Source of the DNA: JAZDKP01 sp043802925
GTDB taxonomy: Bacteria; Fibrobacterota; OXYB2-FULL-49-7; JAEUSG01
Length of the DNA: 8,860 bases
NCBI GenBank assembly: GCA_043802925.1
Contig: JAZDKP010000282.1
Coordinates: 1-8,860, forward strand
Reading direction: 5' to 3'
Below are positions 1-7,092 of the stretch, piece after piece. The number at the start of each line of letters is the position of its first letter. Positions within the stretch are counted from its first letter, which is position 1. The notes below the pieces were generated by a model. It was not told the origin of the DNA, searched no databases, and was given only the letters and a program-made list of their open reading frames with translations. A program made the position numbers and the translations under genes.

Positions 1-1057
1 TGTTGCCGCAGTGGAAGCCCATGAACAGATCGGTGGGCTTGTATCCCGCGGTCACCTTTCCCGCGGATGCGAACATGTCCCCGGGCACGGTGTTGTTGAT
101 GTCGAGCAGGGTGGCGGGAGCGCCGCTCGCCGCGGTTGCCATGTATTCGCTCAATGCGCCGTATATGTCCACCTCGCACGAGACCGGAATACCTTTCGCC
201 GCGAGCCGCGAATTGACATAGCACGGCACGAATCCTAAATATTTTTCGAACGCCGGCCAGCACTTGTTCGCGAAAACGCCGTAATCGCATGCGCCGAGAT
301 TCTCCTCGTAGAATGTCATGAGCGCGTGTTCGTAACGGGCGAGTTTCGGAAGCAGGTCGGGGTAGGTGTTACCCCCGCCGAGTTCCTCCGTCATTTCCCG
401 GACGATATCGTCCACGTTTACATCGTGCTCTGTCCGCTGGAACAGGTCGTACAGGTCGAGTTCGCTGTTCTCCATGACCTCCACGCCGAGATCATACAGG
501 GGCTTGATGGGCGCGTTACAGGCCAGGAAGTCCTGCGGACGGGGACCGAACGCGAATACTTTGAGCTGCTTGAGGCCCAAGCGGACGCGGGCGATTGCAA
601 CAAAGTCCGAAATCATGACTGCGCATTCCAAGGCCGTGCCCACCGGATATTCGGGGATGTAAGGCTTCAGGCGTCGAAGGTTGATATTGTACGAAGCGTT
701 CAACATGCCGCAATAGGCGTCCCCGCGGCCGTTGAACAGGTCCTCCTGCGTCTCTTCAGCGGCCGCACAGAACATGACCGGACCGTCGAACTTCTGGGCC
801 AGGAGGGTGGAGGGGCCTTCGGGCCCGAAGTTGCCGAGATAGACGCAGAGTGCGTTTGCACCGCGGTTTTTTAATTCCTCGAGCGCGGCCAGGGCGTGTT
901 CCTCATTCTCAACTACGGTTTTAATTTCAATGATCGGTAGTTTCTTTGTCCGGCATTCGGCGGCCAGACGGACGCGCCTTTTTTTGGAAAGCTCCACAGG
1001 AAAACAATCACGGCTCACAGCCACCAGGCCGATTTTGACAACAGGAATGTTTTTCAT
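1..1057 (-). CDS. L-fucose/L-arabinose isomerase-family protein (COG2407-like), 3' end cut by window edge
   Basis: The minus strand is open from an ATG at 1057 to the window edge, giving 352 residues without a stop. The family interconverts aldoses and ketoses in the cytoplasm using a divalent metal. The visible C-terminal part carries the family signature: CEVDIYGAL (about 294-302), then LLDINN (317-322), then FHCGN (348-352). By analogy with fucose isomerase, E295, D319 and H349 are the likely metal ligands. The N-terminal half has Rossmann-like stretches such as ALCVYLGNFGPEGP (69-82). The start is supported by GGAGGGG (1060-1066) just upstream. Family members are usually 400-500 residues, so only the last part is missing. 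It lies 33 bp downstream of the 97-residue gene and is probably the last visible gene of the rtcB-panD operon. No sugar kinase, aldolase or transporter for such a sugar is adjacent on this side, so the substrate cannot be assigned. Confidence 0.85.
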   Translation of the reverse strand, partial: MKNIPVVKIGLVAVSRDCFPVELSKKRRVRLAAECRTKKLPIIEIKTVVENEEHALAALEELKNRGANALCVYLGNFGPEGPSTLLAQKFDGPVMFCAAAEETQEDLFNGRGDAYCGMLNASYNINLRRLKPYIPEYPVGTALECAVMISDFVAIARVRLGLKQLKVFAFGPRPQDFLACNAPIKPLYDLGVEVMENSELDLYDLFQRTEHDVNVDDIVREMTEELGGGNTYPDLLPKLARYEHALMTFYEENLGACDYGVFANKCWPAFEKYLGFVPCYVNSRLAAKGIPVSCEVDIYGALSEYMATAASGAPATLLDINNTVPGDMFASAGKVTAGYKPTDLFMGFHCGN

Positions 1058-1090
1058 GACCCCTCCGGTCTGTTTGCTTTACGCGGCCCG

Positions 1091-1384
1091 TTAGCTACGG
1101 CAGTGGCTGATTTTTTCAAAGACCGCCCGTTCCTCGGGTGTCACAAAAATGGATTTGCCGTAACGCGAGCGGATGGCGGCGTCCATCCAGTCCTTGATAA
1201 GATCCACCTGTTCCTCCGTAAAGTCCACGGGTCCTTCCGGATGGAGCGCGAGCTTTTGAATAATCACCTGTTCTTCCGGAAAAAGCGTGATACCATCACC
1301 GTAATGCTGGGAGTCGGCCTGCACGAATTCGAACCAGTGCCGGATGATACCGCGTTCGGCCACGGACAATTCGAGCCGGATCAT
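1091..1384 (-). CDS. Hypothetical 97-residue protein with degenerate internal repeats, coupled to panD
   Basis: I do not recognise a family. The product is small, acidic and soluble: no signal peptide, membrane segment or cysteine cluster (one Cys, near the end). Four short stretches look alike: LSVAERGIIRHW (6-17), LFPEEQVIIQKL (34-45), FTEEQVDLIKDW (55-66) and VTPEERAVFEKI (81-92). Each has a Ser/Thr/Pro and acidic cap followed by a helix with two adjacent hydrophobic residues and a hydrophobic or Trp residue three positions later. This suggests four short amphipathic helices. The ATG overlaps the panD stop by 4 bp (ATGA, 1381-1384), and GGGGAG lies a few bases upstream inside panD, so translation is probably coupled to panD. 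Real-gene status rests on this overlap, the ribosome site and the operon fit. A role tied to PanD is only a guess from position. Confidence 0.75.
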   Translation of the reverse strand: MIRLELSVAERGIIRHWFEFVQADSQHYGDGITLFPEEQVIIQKLALHPEGPVDFTEEQVDLIKDWMDAAIRSRYGKSIFVTPEERAVFEKISHCRS

Positions 1385-1737
1385 CCCTGCTCCCCGGAAA
1401 GATAGCGTACAAAGCGGTTGCTCGAGTCCACCAGGATGTTGACCGGCTTGACGGGCGTGTCGGTCACCTCAAACGCCATGATGATGATTTCGTCGCCGGG
1501 CCGTACGAGGTGCGCGGCCGCGCCGTTCATGCAAATGACGCCGGAATTTCGTTCGCCCCGGATGACGTAGGTGATGAGCCGGGCGCCGTTGGTGTTGTCC
1601 GCGATGTGGACCTGTTCCCCTTCCCAGAGCCCTGCCTTTTCCATGAGCGCCTCGTCGATGGTGATGGAGCCGATGTAGGCGGTATCGGCCGCGGTCACGA
1701 TGGCTTTGTGGATTTTAGAGCGGAGAAGGATTTTCAT
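1381..1737 (-). CDS. panD: Aspartate 1-decarboxylase precursor (pyruvoyl enzyme)
   Basis: PanD converts L-aspartate to beta-alanine and CO2, supplying the beta-alanine half of pantothenate and coenzyme A in the cytoplasm. The 118-residue product has the normal family length. The self-cleavage site is visible as YIGS (21-24): cleavage before S24 would make the pyruvoyl group of the alpha chain. K8 and H10 in SKIHK, R53, T56 and Y57 in GARLITY, and N71 in the NGAAAH motif match known E. coli active-site positions with an offset of one. I chose the ATG at 1737 rather than the upstream one at 1791 because the family starts with M-x-x-x-L-x-S-K-[IL]-H and the longer form would add an unrelated 18 residues overlapping rtcB. 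No strong Shine-Dalgarno is seen. The gene begins 34 bp after the rtcB stop and overlaps the next gene by 4 bp. No panB or panC is present here. Confidence 0.95.
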   Translation of the reverse strand: MKILLRSKIHKAIVTAADTAYIGSITIDEALMEKAGLWEGEQVHIADNTNGARLITYVIRGERNSGVICMNGAAAHLVRPGDEIIIMAFEVTDTPVKPVNILVDSSNRFVRYLSGEQG

Positions 1738-1763
1738 TGTGGTTTTATGGTTGAAGGTGAAAT

Positions 1764-1791
1764 ATAATATGTCAGCCCTTGACGCTGGCAA
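1764..1791 (-). promoter_or_regulatory. Candidate internal promoter for panD
   Basis: On the minus strand TTGCCA (1786-1791, inside the end of rtcB) is followed after 16 bp by TATTAT (1764-1769). Each hexamer matches the sigma70 consensus at five of six positions. Transcription would start near 1757, giving a leader of roughly 20 nt before the panD ATG. The AT-rich part also belongs to a motif shared with the rtcB leader. Prediction from sequence only; the gene may equally be read through from rtcB. Confidence 0.3.
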
Positions 1792-2905
1792 GGGGCATGA
1801 GCCGGTAAACGATTTCGACCAGGTCCGATTGTGCGGCCATGACCGCGTCGATGTCCTTGTAGGCCTGGGGCGCCTCGTCCAGCATGCGGTGCGAGAGGTT
1901 GGCCGTCACCCCCTTCATGGCCTGCTCAAAGGCGTCCATGCGGATGCTTTTCTGCGCCTCGCGGCGGCCCATGCAGCGGCCCGCGCCGTGCGAACTGGAC
2001 ATGAAGGAATCCGGGTTCCCGCGGCCGCGCGTGATGTAGGAGGGAGCGCCCATGGAGCCTGGAATGATGCCCGGTTCGCCCTTGAAAGCGCGGACCGCGC
2101 CCTTGCGGTGGACCAGCACCCGTTTTCCGAAATGGGTCTCAAAGGCCGCGAAGTTGTGGTTTATCTCAATGTCATCCGTGACGGCAAACGAAGGGGTCAC
2201 CGTCTCCCGGAAAATGTCGAGCAGGTCCTCCATGAGCTGGCGCCGGTTTTCTTTTGCATAATCGAGCGCCCAGTCCATGGCGTCGAGATATTCACCGCCC
2301 AGGGCAGTCCCTACCGGCAGAAAGCTTAGGTCCGGCGGCAGGTCGTGTCCCTGCTGTAGGTTCATCTGTTTGGCCGCGTGGATGTATTTTTCCGCAATCT
2401 GGAGCCCGATATGGCGCGAGCCCGTGTGGATCATGAGCCATAGCCGTTCGCCGTCGCCCTGCACTTCCACAAAATGGTTGCCCCCGCCGAGCGTGCCAAG
2501 CTGCTGCGCGGCCTTTTTGCGGAGCGCGCTGTCATTGAGCGGGAAATTTTCCATGCCGGCCCACTCCCGATTGCTCCCGTGGCTTTCAAAGCCCACGGGT
2601 ACGCGCGCGTATACGGTGTCGATGAAGCGTTGGAGCCGGTCTTTCATTGCCGCGTCCGCGGGGAGGTCGGTACGCACGGCGCGCATGCCGCATCCGATGT
2701 CCACGCCTACGGCTGATGGCACCACCGCATTTACGGTCGCAAAGACCGAACCGATGGTGGCGCCGATGCCGATGTGTGCGTCAGGCATGGCGCATACGTG
2801 TGCGTAAAGGTAGGGCATGGAGGCGAGTTGCTCGAGTTGGGCCATGGCACCGGGTTCAAAGGGCCCGCCCCAGATTTTGAGGCTGCCGTGGGAATGGATT
2901 TTCAT
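1772..2905 (-). CDS. rtcB: RNA-splicing ligase RtcB
   Basis: RtcB joins RNA ends bearing 2',3'-cyclic phosphate or 3'-phosphate to 5'-hydroxyl ends, using GTP and Mn2+, in RNA repair or tRNA splicing. The 377-residue product resembles the shorter E. coli type (about 408). Visible motifs in order are MPDAHIGIGATIGSV (40-54), VGVDIGCGM (66-74) with likely metal ligands D69 and C72, GTLGGGNHF (137-145) with H144, IHTGSRHIG (159-167) with H160, EINHNF (247-252) with H250, GSMGAPSY (283-290), and SSSHGAGR (303-310) with H306 as the guanylylated histidine. The C-terminus DIDAVMAAQSDLVE then SVKG is nearly the same as in E. coli. I chose ATG 2905 because MKIHSHG fits the family N-terminus; an in-frame ATG at 2929 would add eight residues, and neither has a good Shine-Dalgarno. 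No rtcA, rtcR or archease gene lies nearby. It is the first gene of the minus-strand operon. Confidence 0.96.
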   Translation of the reverse strand: MKIHSHGSLKIWGGPFEPGAMAQLEQLASMPYLYAHVCAMPDAHIGIGATIGSVFATVNAVVPSAVGVDIGCGMRAVRTDLPADAAMKDRLQRFIDTVYARVPVGFESHGSNREWAGMENFPLNDSALRKKAAQQLGTLGGGNHFVEVQGDGERLWLMIHTGSRHIGLQIAEKYIHAAKQMNLQQGHDLPPDLSFLPVGTALGGEYLDAMDWALDYAKENRRQLMEDLLDIFRETVTPSFAVTDDIEINHNFAAFETHFGKRVLVHRKGAVRAFKGEPGIIPGSMGAPSYITRGRGNPDSFMSSSHGAGRCMGRREAQKSIRMDAFEQAMKGVTANLSHRMLDEAPQAYKDIDAVMAAQSDLVEIVYRLMPLASVKG

Positions 2906-3000
2906 GCGGTAAAATATAAAATAAAGCATCCTTGATTGGCGGGCGGCAATATTACATATTTTCGAGGCGTATAAAATGAAAAACGGAGATTCTGTTTCAA
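2906..3000. promoter_or_regulatory. Divergent intergenic region between rtcB and aroB
   Basis: This 95-bp AT-richer stretch must hold the promoters of both divergent operons. For aroB, TTGATT (2932-2937) followed after 17 bp by CATATT (2955-2960) is a fair candidate. A second possible -10 is TATAAA (2970-2975), without a good -35. GGAG (2985-2988) is a plausible but distant ribosome site for the aroB GTG at 3001. For rtcB, the minus strand reads ATTTTATATTTTACC immediately before the start (2908-2922), with no ribosome site and no convincing -35. No transcription start can be fixed from sequence alone. Confidence 0.5.
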
Positions 3001-4077
3001 GTGAAGAAAATCCCGGTCCGGCTCGGAAAGCGTTCCTATAATATTCATATTGAATCCGGTCTGTCCCGAAGGCTGTCCGCGCTGCTGGCGCCCTTCCGCG
3101 GAAAAGGCCGCATGCTCATTCTGAGCGATACGAACGTGCGCCGCCGTTATCCCGGCCTGTTCCGCGCTTTAGCGTCTGCGGGAACTGATTTTCTTTTCAT
3201 CCCTCCGGGTGAATCGAGCAAGTCCTTGGTGATGCTCGAGCGCGTCCTCGGTTTCATGCTTTTGCGCGGTCACGACCGTTCCTCGCTTCTGGTGGCCCTG
3301 GGCGGCGGCGTGGTCGGCGACCTCGGCGGCTTTGCGGCCGCGGTCTTCATGCGCGGCATCCGGTATGTCCAGGTGCCAACCACATTGCTCGCGCAGGTCG
3401 ACTCGAGCGTGGGCGGTAAAACCGCCGTGAACCACCGGTTCGGTAAAAACATGGTTGGCGCCTTTCATCAGCCTTCCGGGGTCTTCATCGACCCCGGCTT
3501 CCTTAAAACCCTTCCCACACGCGAATTCATAAACGGCTACGCGGAATGCCTCAAGCACGGCGCCATCCGGAGCCGTCCGCTTTTTGACCGTCTCTGCCGC
3601 GATTACCGTGTCCTGCGCACGGGGGCGTCCGGCCTGCTCGATGCCATGATTGCGGACAATTGCCGCATCAAGGCGCGCGTGGTCTCGGCCGACGAACGGG
3701 AGTCGGGCCTCCGGGCCATCCTCAACTTCGGACACACGTTCGGGCACGCCTTGGAAACGCTCACCCGGTATCGGCGCTATACCCACGGCGAGGCCGTGCT
3801 CCTGGGAATGGAGGCGGCAACGGTCACCGCACGCGCGCTGAAAATGCTGCCCGAAAACGACGCGCGCATTCTTCTTGACGCCATTGCACGCCTCGGAAAA
3901 GTTTCTAAGGCCCGGCTTTCGGCCGATGCCGTTTACCGGGCCATGGCCGGCGATAAAAAGAACACGGCTGGCGCGCTCACGCTCATTTTACCCGTGCGTA
4001 TCGGTGCTGTTATCAAAGTCGTAAACCCGGACAAGACCGCGGTCATGGCCGGCATCCGGTCTATCATCAAGGAGTAA
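3001..4077 (+). CDS. aroB: 3-dehydroquinate synthase
   Basis: AroB makes 3-dehydroquinate from DAHP, the second shikimate-pathway step toward aromatic amino acids, using NAD+ and a metal ion in the cytoplasm. The 358 residues match the family length. The nucleotide-binding motif VALGGGVVGDLGGFAAA (98-114) is followed by QVPTTLLAQVDSSVGGKTAVNH (124-145) and KNMVGAFHQP (149-158). The likely metal ligands are E182 in GYAECLKHG, H245 in NFGHTFGHALE (242-252) and H262 in HGEAV; K186 and H249 are also in expected catalytic places. The C-terminus has DKKNTAG, as in DHQ synthases, which argues against the related cyclases of secondary metabolism. The start is GTG with a weak GGAG upstream, placed by the MKKIPVRLGKRSY N-terminus. 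It is the first gene of the plus-strand run; AAGGAG at its very end serves the next gene, three bases downstream. Confidence 0.96.
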   Translation: MKKIPVRLGKRSYNIHIESGLSRRLSALLAPFRGKGRMLILSDTNVRRRYPGLFRALASAGTDFLFIPPGESSKSLVMLERVLGFMLLRGHDRSSLLVALGGGVVGDLGGFAAAVFMRGIRYVQVPTTLLAQVDSSVGGKTAVNHRFGKNMVGAFHQPSGVFIDPGFLKTLPTREFINGYAECLKHGAIRSRPLFDRLCRDYRVLRTGASGLLDAMIADNCRIKARVVSADERESGLRAILNFGHTFGHALETLTRYRRYTHGEAVLLGMEAATVTARALKMLPENDARILLDAIARLGKVSKARLSADAVYRAMAGDKKNTAGALTLILPVRIGAVIKVVNPDKTAVMAGIRSIIKE

Positions 4078-4080
4078 TGC

Positions 4081-5052
4081 ATGTCCATCCTCATCACTGG
4101 TGCCAGCGGGTTCGTGGGACGGCACGCGGTCCGGTATTTTCTCGAAAACACCACGCTTCAGGTTTTTGCCGCGGACATCGCTCATACCGATACCCTGTCA
4201 GATGGGCGCCTGCACCGTTTTGACACGGACCTGACGTCCTTTGACGCGGTACTCGCCCTCATCCGGCAGACCAAATCGCGTCGCGTGCTGCACCTGGCCG
4301 GGCTCTCTTCGGTTAGCGCTTCTGTCAAGGAGCCCCATAAAACCCTGTGTTCCAATTTGATTTCCGGCGCCAATCTTCTCGAGGCCCTGCGCCTTGAAAA
4401 TCCGCTGGGCCGCCTGCTCGCGGTCTCTTCCAGCGAGGTGTACGGCATCCCGCGGAACCACGAGGTCGTCCGCCTCGAAACGCATCCCCTCCGTCCCGAA
4501 ACTCCTTATGCGGTGAGCAAGGCCGGCCTCGAGCTTATGGCGCGCCAGTATTTTGTGAACTACGGGCTCAAGAATATCATTGCCCGGCCTTTCAACCACA
4601 CCGGTCCCGGCCAGAGTGAGACCTTTGTGCTCTCCAGTTTTGCCCGGCGCCTCATGGAAATCAAGCTCTTTTCCCACGAGCCCGTCATCTATACCGGTAA
4701 TATCGAAGTCGAACGCGATTTTCTTGACGTGGCGGACGTGGTGCGCGCCTATCATCTGCTCCTTGAAAAGGGGCGGCCGGGCGAAGCCTACAATGTCTGT
4801 TCGGGCAGCGCCATGCCGCTCCGCTGGATGCTCGAGGAGATGATCAAACTCGCGGACGTGCGCGTCGAAATCCGCCTCGACCTTTCCCTGGCGCGCAAGT
4901 TTGACATCCCGGTGCTGCTCGGCAGCAATGAAAAAATCGCTTCCGAAACGGGCTGGAAGCCCTCGGTGCCGTTTACCGAGACCCTGGGAAAGCTCCTCCA
5001 ATACTGGGAAAAAGCGCTCAGGGAAAAAACGCTGCTTCGCGAAAACGGATGA
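4081..5052 (+). CDS. NAD(P)-dependent sugar-nucleotide epimerase/reductase (extended SDR, RMD-like)
   Basis: This is an extended short-chain dehydrogenase acting on a nucleotide-activated sugar, 323 residues, with the N-terminal Rossmann motif TGASGFVG (6-13). The catalytic set is S116-S118 in VSSSEVYG and Y143-x-x-x-K147 in TPYAVSKAG. RPFNHTGPGQ (169-178), ERDFLDVADVVRAY (211-224) and GEAYNVCSG (234-242) resemble GDP-6-deoxy-D-mannose reductase (RMD) and GDP-mannose 4,6-dehydratase relatives. The length and the NHTGPGQ motif favour an RMD-type reductase making GDP-D-rhamnose, but GDP-4-keto-sugar epimerases or dTDP-sugar enzymes cannot be excluded. No GDP-mannose dehydratase or glycosyltransferase is in the window. 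AAGGAG overlaps the aroB stop and lies six bases before ATG 4081, so the two genes are tightly coupled. A 50-bp gap follows. Confidence 0.85.
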   Translation: MSILITGASGFVGRHAVRYFLENTTLQVFAADIAHTDTLSDGRLHRFDTDLTSFDAVLALIRQTKSRRVLHLAGLSSVSASVKEPHKTLCSNLISGANLLEALRLENPLGRLLAVSSSEVYGIPRNHEVVRLETHPLRPETPYAVSKAGLELMARQYFVNYGLKNIIARPFNHTGPGQSETFVLSSFARRLMEIKLFSHEPVIYTGNIEVERDFLDVADVVRAYHLLLEKGRPGEAYNVCSGSAMPLRWMLEEMIKLADVRVEIRLDLSLARKFDIPVLLGSNEKIASETGWKPSVPFTETLGKLLQYWEKALREKTLLRENG

Positions 5053-5102
5053 AGACCCTTTCCGAAAAGCCCGCGTTCCTGTAAAAATGAGGGAGGGGTT
5101 CC

Positions 5103-6356
5103 TTGGATAACCCAGAAATAAGAATTCCCGAAGGCCACCGCTGGCGCATTGCCATCATGGGGACCTTGCTCCAGCTCTGCTTGGGCACGGTCTATGCTTG
5201 GAGCTATTTCCAGAAGCCGCTCATGACCGCGTACGGGTGGAACAATGCGCAGGTGGCGTGGGTCTTTTCGCTCGCCATCTGCTTCCTCGGCCTGTCCGCG
5301 GCCTGGGGCGGCGTGCAGCTTCCCAGGCGGGGGCCCCGGATGCTTGCCATGACAGGCGGTCTTCTCTTTGGCATTGGTTATCTCCTGGGCGCGCTGGCGC
5401 TCCACCTTCACTCGCTTCCGTTGCTGTATCTCGGATACGGCGTTATCGGCGGTTGCGGTCTGGGGCTGGGCTATGTGACGCCCGTGGCCACTGCGGCCCA
5501 GTGGTTCCCGGACAAAAAGGGGCTGGTGACGGGCATGGTCATCATGGGCTTTGGCCTTGGCGCGCTGCTGATGAGCAAGGTGTTTGCCCCCTTTTTGCTA
5601 CGCACGTTCGATGGCAATCTGGTCAAGGTCTTTGCCTGGCTCGGTGTCATTTTTCTCGTGCTGACGCTCCGGGTGGCCTCGTTCCTCAAGAACCCGCTTG
5701 CGGTTACATCCGTCTCCGGCGTTCCGGTCACGCCTGATTCCGCGCCGCGACCCGTCCGGGAGGCCCTTCTTTCAAGACGCTTTTTAATGATGTGGGTCGT
5801 CTTTTTCTGCAATATCGTGGCGGGCATCTCCATCATCAGCTTTCAGTCACCCCTGCTGCAGGACATCTACCGGAAAGTCAATCCCGCGCTTGATCCTAAA
5901 ACCCTGGCCGCGTTCGGCGCCACGCTCATTGGCGTGAGTTCCCTGTTCAACGGACTCGGCCGTTTCTTCTGGGGCGGTCTCTCCGACAAAATCGGGCGCG
6001 CGCAGGTTTTTCGCATCATGCTTGGGTCCGAAATTCTTGTCTTTGTCGCGCTCCTTTTCACGCAAAGCCCCCTGCTTTTTTCCGTCCTTGTCTGTTATAT
6101 CCTGCTTTGTTATGGCGGGGGCTTTGGCACCATGCCGTCGTTTGTGCTTGACGCCTTCGGGCCGAAGTTGATGGCTGTGGTGTACGGTACCATCCTCACG
6201 GCCTGGTCCGCGGCCGGTATTGCGGGGCCGCAGATGGTTGCTTTCATCAAGGACCGCATGGGCGATGCGGCATCCGGGGTTGCTTTCGGCGCGGCCGCCG
6301 GGTTCCTGGCCCTGGGGTTCCTCCTTTCGCTTTTTCTGGACAACCGGCGTGCCTAA
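5103..6356 (+). CDS. MFS transporter, OFA (oxalate/formate antiporter-like) family
   Basis: A 417-residue inner-membrane carrier with about 12 hydrophobic segments (near 13-33, 50-70, 80-100, 106-128, 142-165, 175-195, 228-250, 268-292, 303-320, 323-345, 357-380, 392-412) and a longer middle loop (about 197-225). RWRIAIMGTLLQLCLGTVYAW (13-33) is typical of the OFA/OxlT branch. The cytoplasmic MFS loops show GVQLPRRGPR (70-79) and GLSDKIGR (292-299). Family members exchange small mono- or dicarboxylates such as oxalate/formate, or export similar acids; the substrate is not readable here and no oxalate-degrading gene is nearby. The start is TTG at 5103: GGAGGGG (5092-5098) sits four bases upstream, and the next in-frame ATG would remove part of the first membrane segment. 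The 3' end overlaps the next start by 8 bp. Confidence 0.9.
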   Translation: MDNPEIRIPEGHRWRIAIMGTLLQLCLGTVYAWSYFQKPLMTAYGWNNAQVAWVFSLAICFLGLSAAWGGVQLPRRGPRMLAMTGGLLFGIGYLLGALALHLHSLPLLYLGYGVIGGCGLGLGYVTPVATAAQWFPDKKGLVTGMVIMGFGLGALLMSKVFAPFLLRTFDGNLVKVFAWLGVIFLVLTLRVASFLKNPLAVTSVSGVPVTPDSAPRPVREALLSRRFLMMWVVFFCNIVAGISIISFQSPLLQDIYRKVNPALDPKTLAAFGATLIGVSSLFNGLGRFFWGGLSDKIGRAQVFRIMLGSEILVFVALLFTQSPLLFSVLVCYILLCYGGGFGTMPSFVLDAFGPKLMAVVYGTILTAWSAAGIAGPQMVAFIKDRMGDAASGVAFGAAAGFLALGFLLSLFLDNRRA

Positions 6357-7086
6357 GCGTTCCGGTATCCGCCGCGTATTGCTGGTCATTCTGCTCCTGG
6401 TCCTTCTTCTTGCGCTCCTGCTTAAACGAACGGGCCGCGACCTCGTTAAAGCAGGGGAGAAGCGTATCTCGCGCACGGTCGAGGAACTGCTGCGTGAAAA
6501 GCTTCCGCGCGAACTTACCTTCAAGACCGCCCGGCTCAATGACACGTCCCTCCTCCTCGATTCCGTCTCCTATGCGGGTCTCTGTCACGCTTCGGGTGTC
6601 ATGCTCACCGCGGACTGGAGCCGGCTGCTCTCGGGCAAACGGCTTGAGGCCTTTGACTGCGATCTGATGGATTTTGAATGGAGCACGGTTCGCTTTCAGA
6701 ATATCACATTGGCCGCTGTTTTGCAGGACAGCATTGCCATCCGGTTCACTGCGGCCTGCCCTTGTACGGGCGCCATACATAACGCGACTTTCATTTTTGA
6801 CACGCTGGCGTTCCGGCTGAAGGGCGGGCCGGGACGATTTTCCGGGGACGGTGGTTTTCAAGCCCGTGCGTACAAAGGAAGGGTCACGGGGAAAGGGGAG
6901 GCGCGTTCTTCGAAAAAAGGGGTGCGCTACAATTTTGACGTGACCCTGAAAGAGGTGGACATCAACGCTCTGCCGCAGAAACCGGAGGGGATTTCGTTTG
7001 AGGGCCGCTACAACGGAAAGCTGTCGTTTTCGGGCGACACAACGCTCCCGGCCCTTCCGTTCAGGCCGTCGCCCCGTACGCGCTGA
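6349..7086 (+). CDS. Membrane-anchored AsmA-like protein, possibly truncated
   Basis: The proposed product has 245 residues. It begins with basic residues, then one strongly hydrophobic segment (about 10-26, mostly Leu/Val/Ile), suggesting an inner-membrane anchor with the rest in the periplasm. The remainder is rich in alternating beta-type segments such as NITLAAVLQDSIAIRF and FEGRYNGKLSFSGD, a pattern like AsmA/TamB-type envelope proteins; this is resemblance, not a firm assignment. I start at GTG 6349, which overlaps the transporter stop by 8 bp, because an in-frame ATG at 6220 would add 43 residues from the transporter's shadow frame ahead of the membrane anchor. No clear Shine-Dalgarno is seen. 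AsmA-like proteins are generally longer, and the last residues (LPALPFRPSPRTR) do not look like the end of a beta domain. The stop is 6 bp from the convergent vapC stop, so the 3' end may have been lost. Confidence 0.65.
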   Translation: MPKRSGIRRVLLVILLLVLLLALLLKRTGRDLVKAGEKRISRTVEELLREKLPRELTFKTARLNDTSLLLDSVSYAGLCHASGVMLTADWSRLLSGKRLEAFDCDLMDFEWSTVRFQNITLAAVLQDSIAIRFTAACPCTGAIHNATFIFDTLAFRLKGGPGRFSGDGGFQARAYKGRVTGKGEARSSKKGVRYNFDVTLKEVDINALPQKPEGISFEGRYNGKLSFSGDTTLPALPFRPSPRTR

Positions 7087-7092
7087 GCGCCG

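Noticed and set aside
326..874. 182-codon plus-strand frame at the left edge
   Set aside because: The opposite strand encodes a continuous isomerase-family protein with clear motifs up to the window edge, which explains this stretch.
1700..2329. 209-codon plus-strand frame opposite rtcB and panD
   Set aside because: Antisense shadow of conserved genes; the composition (His/Val/Arg-rich) reflects complementing codons, with no ribosome site or family signature.
3169..3786. 205-codon minus-strand frame opposite aroB
   Set aside because: Fully within aroB, no motif, no neighbour on the same strand.
4198..5001. 267-codon open frame on the minus strand opposite the epimerase gene
   Set aside because: It lies wholly antisense to a well-supported SDR gene, shows no recognisable motif, and long antisense frames are common in high-GC coding DNA.
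5847..6545. 232-codon minus-strand frame opposite the transporter and AsmA-like genes
   Set aside because: Charged, low-complexity translation opposite membrane-protein codons; a typical shadow.
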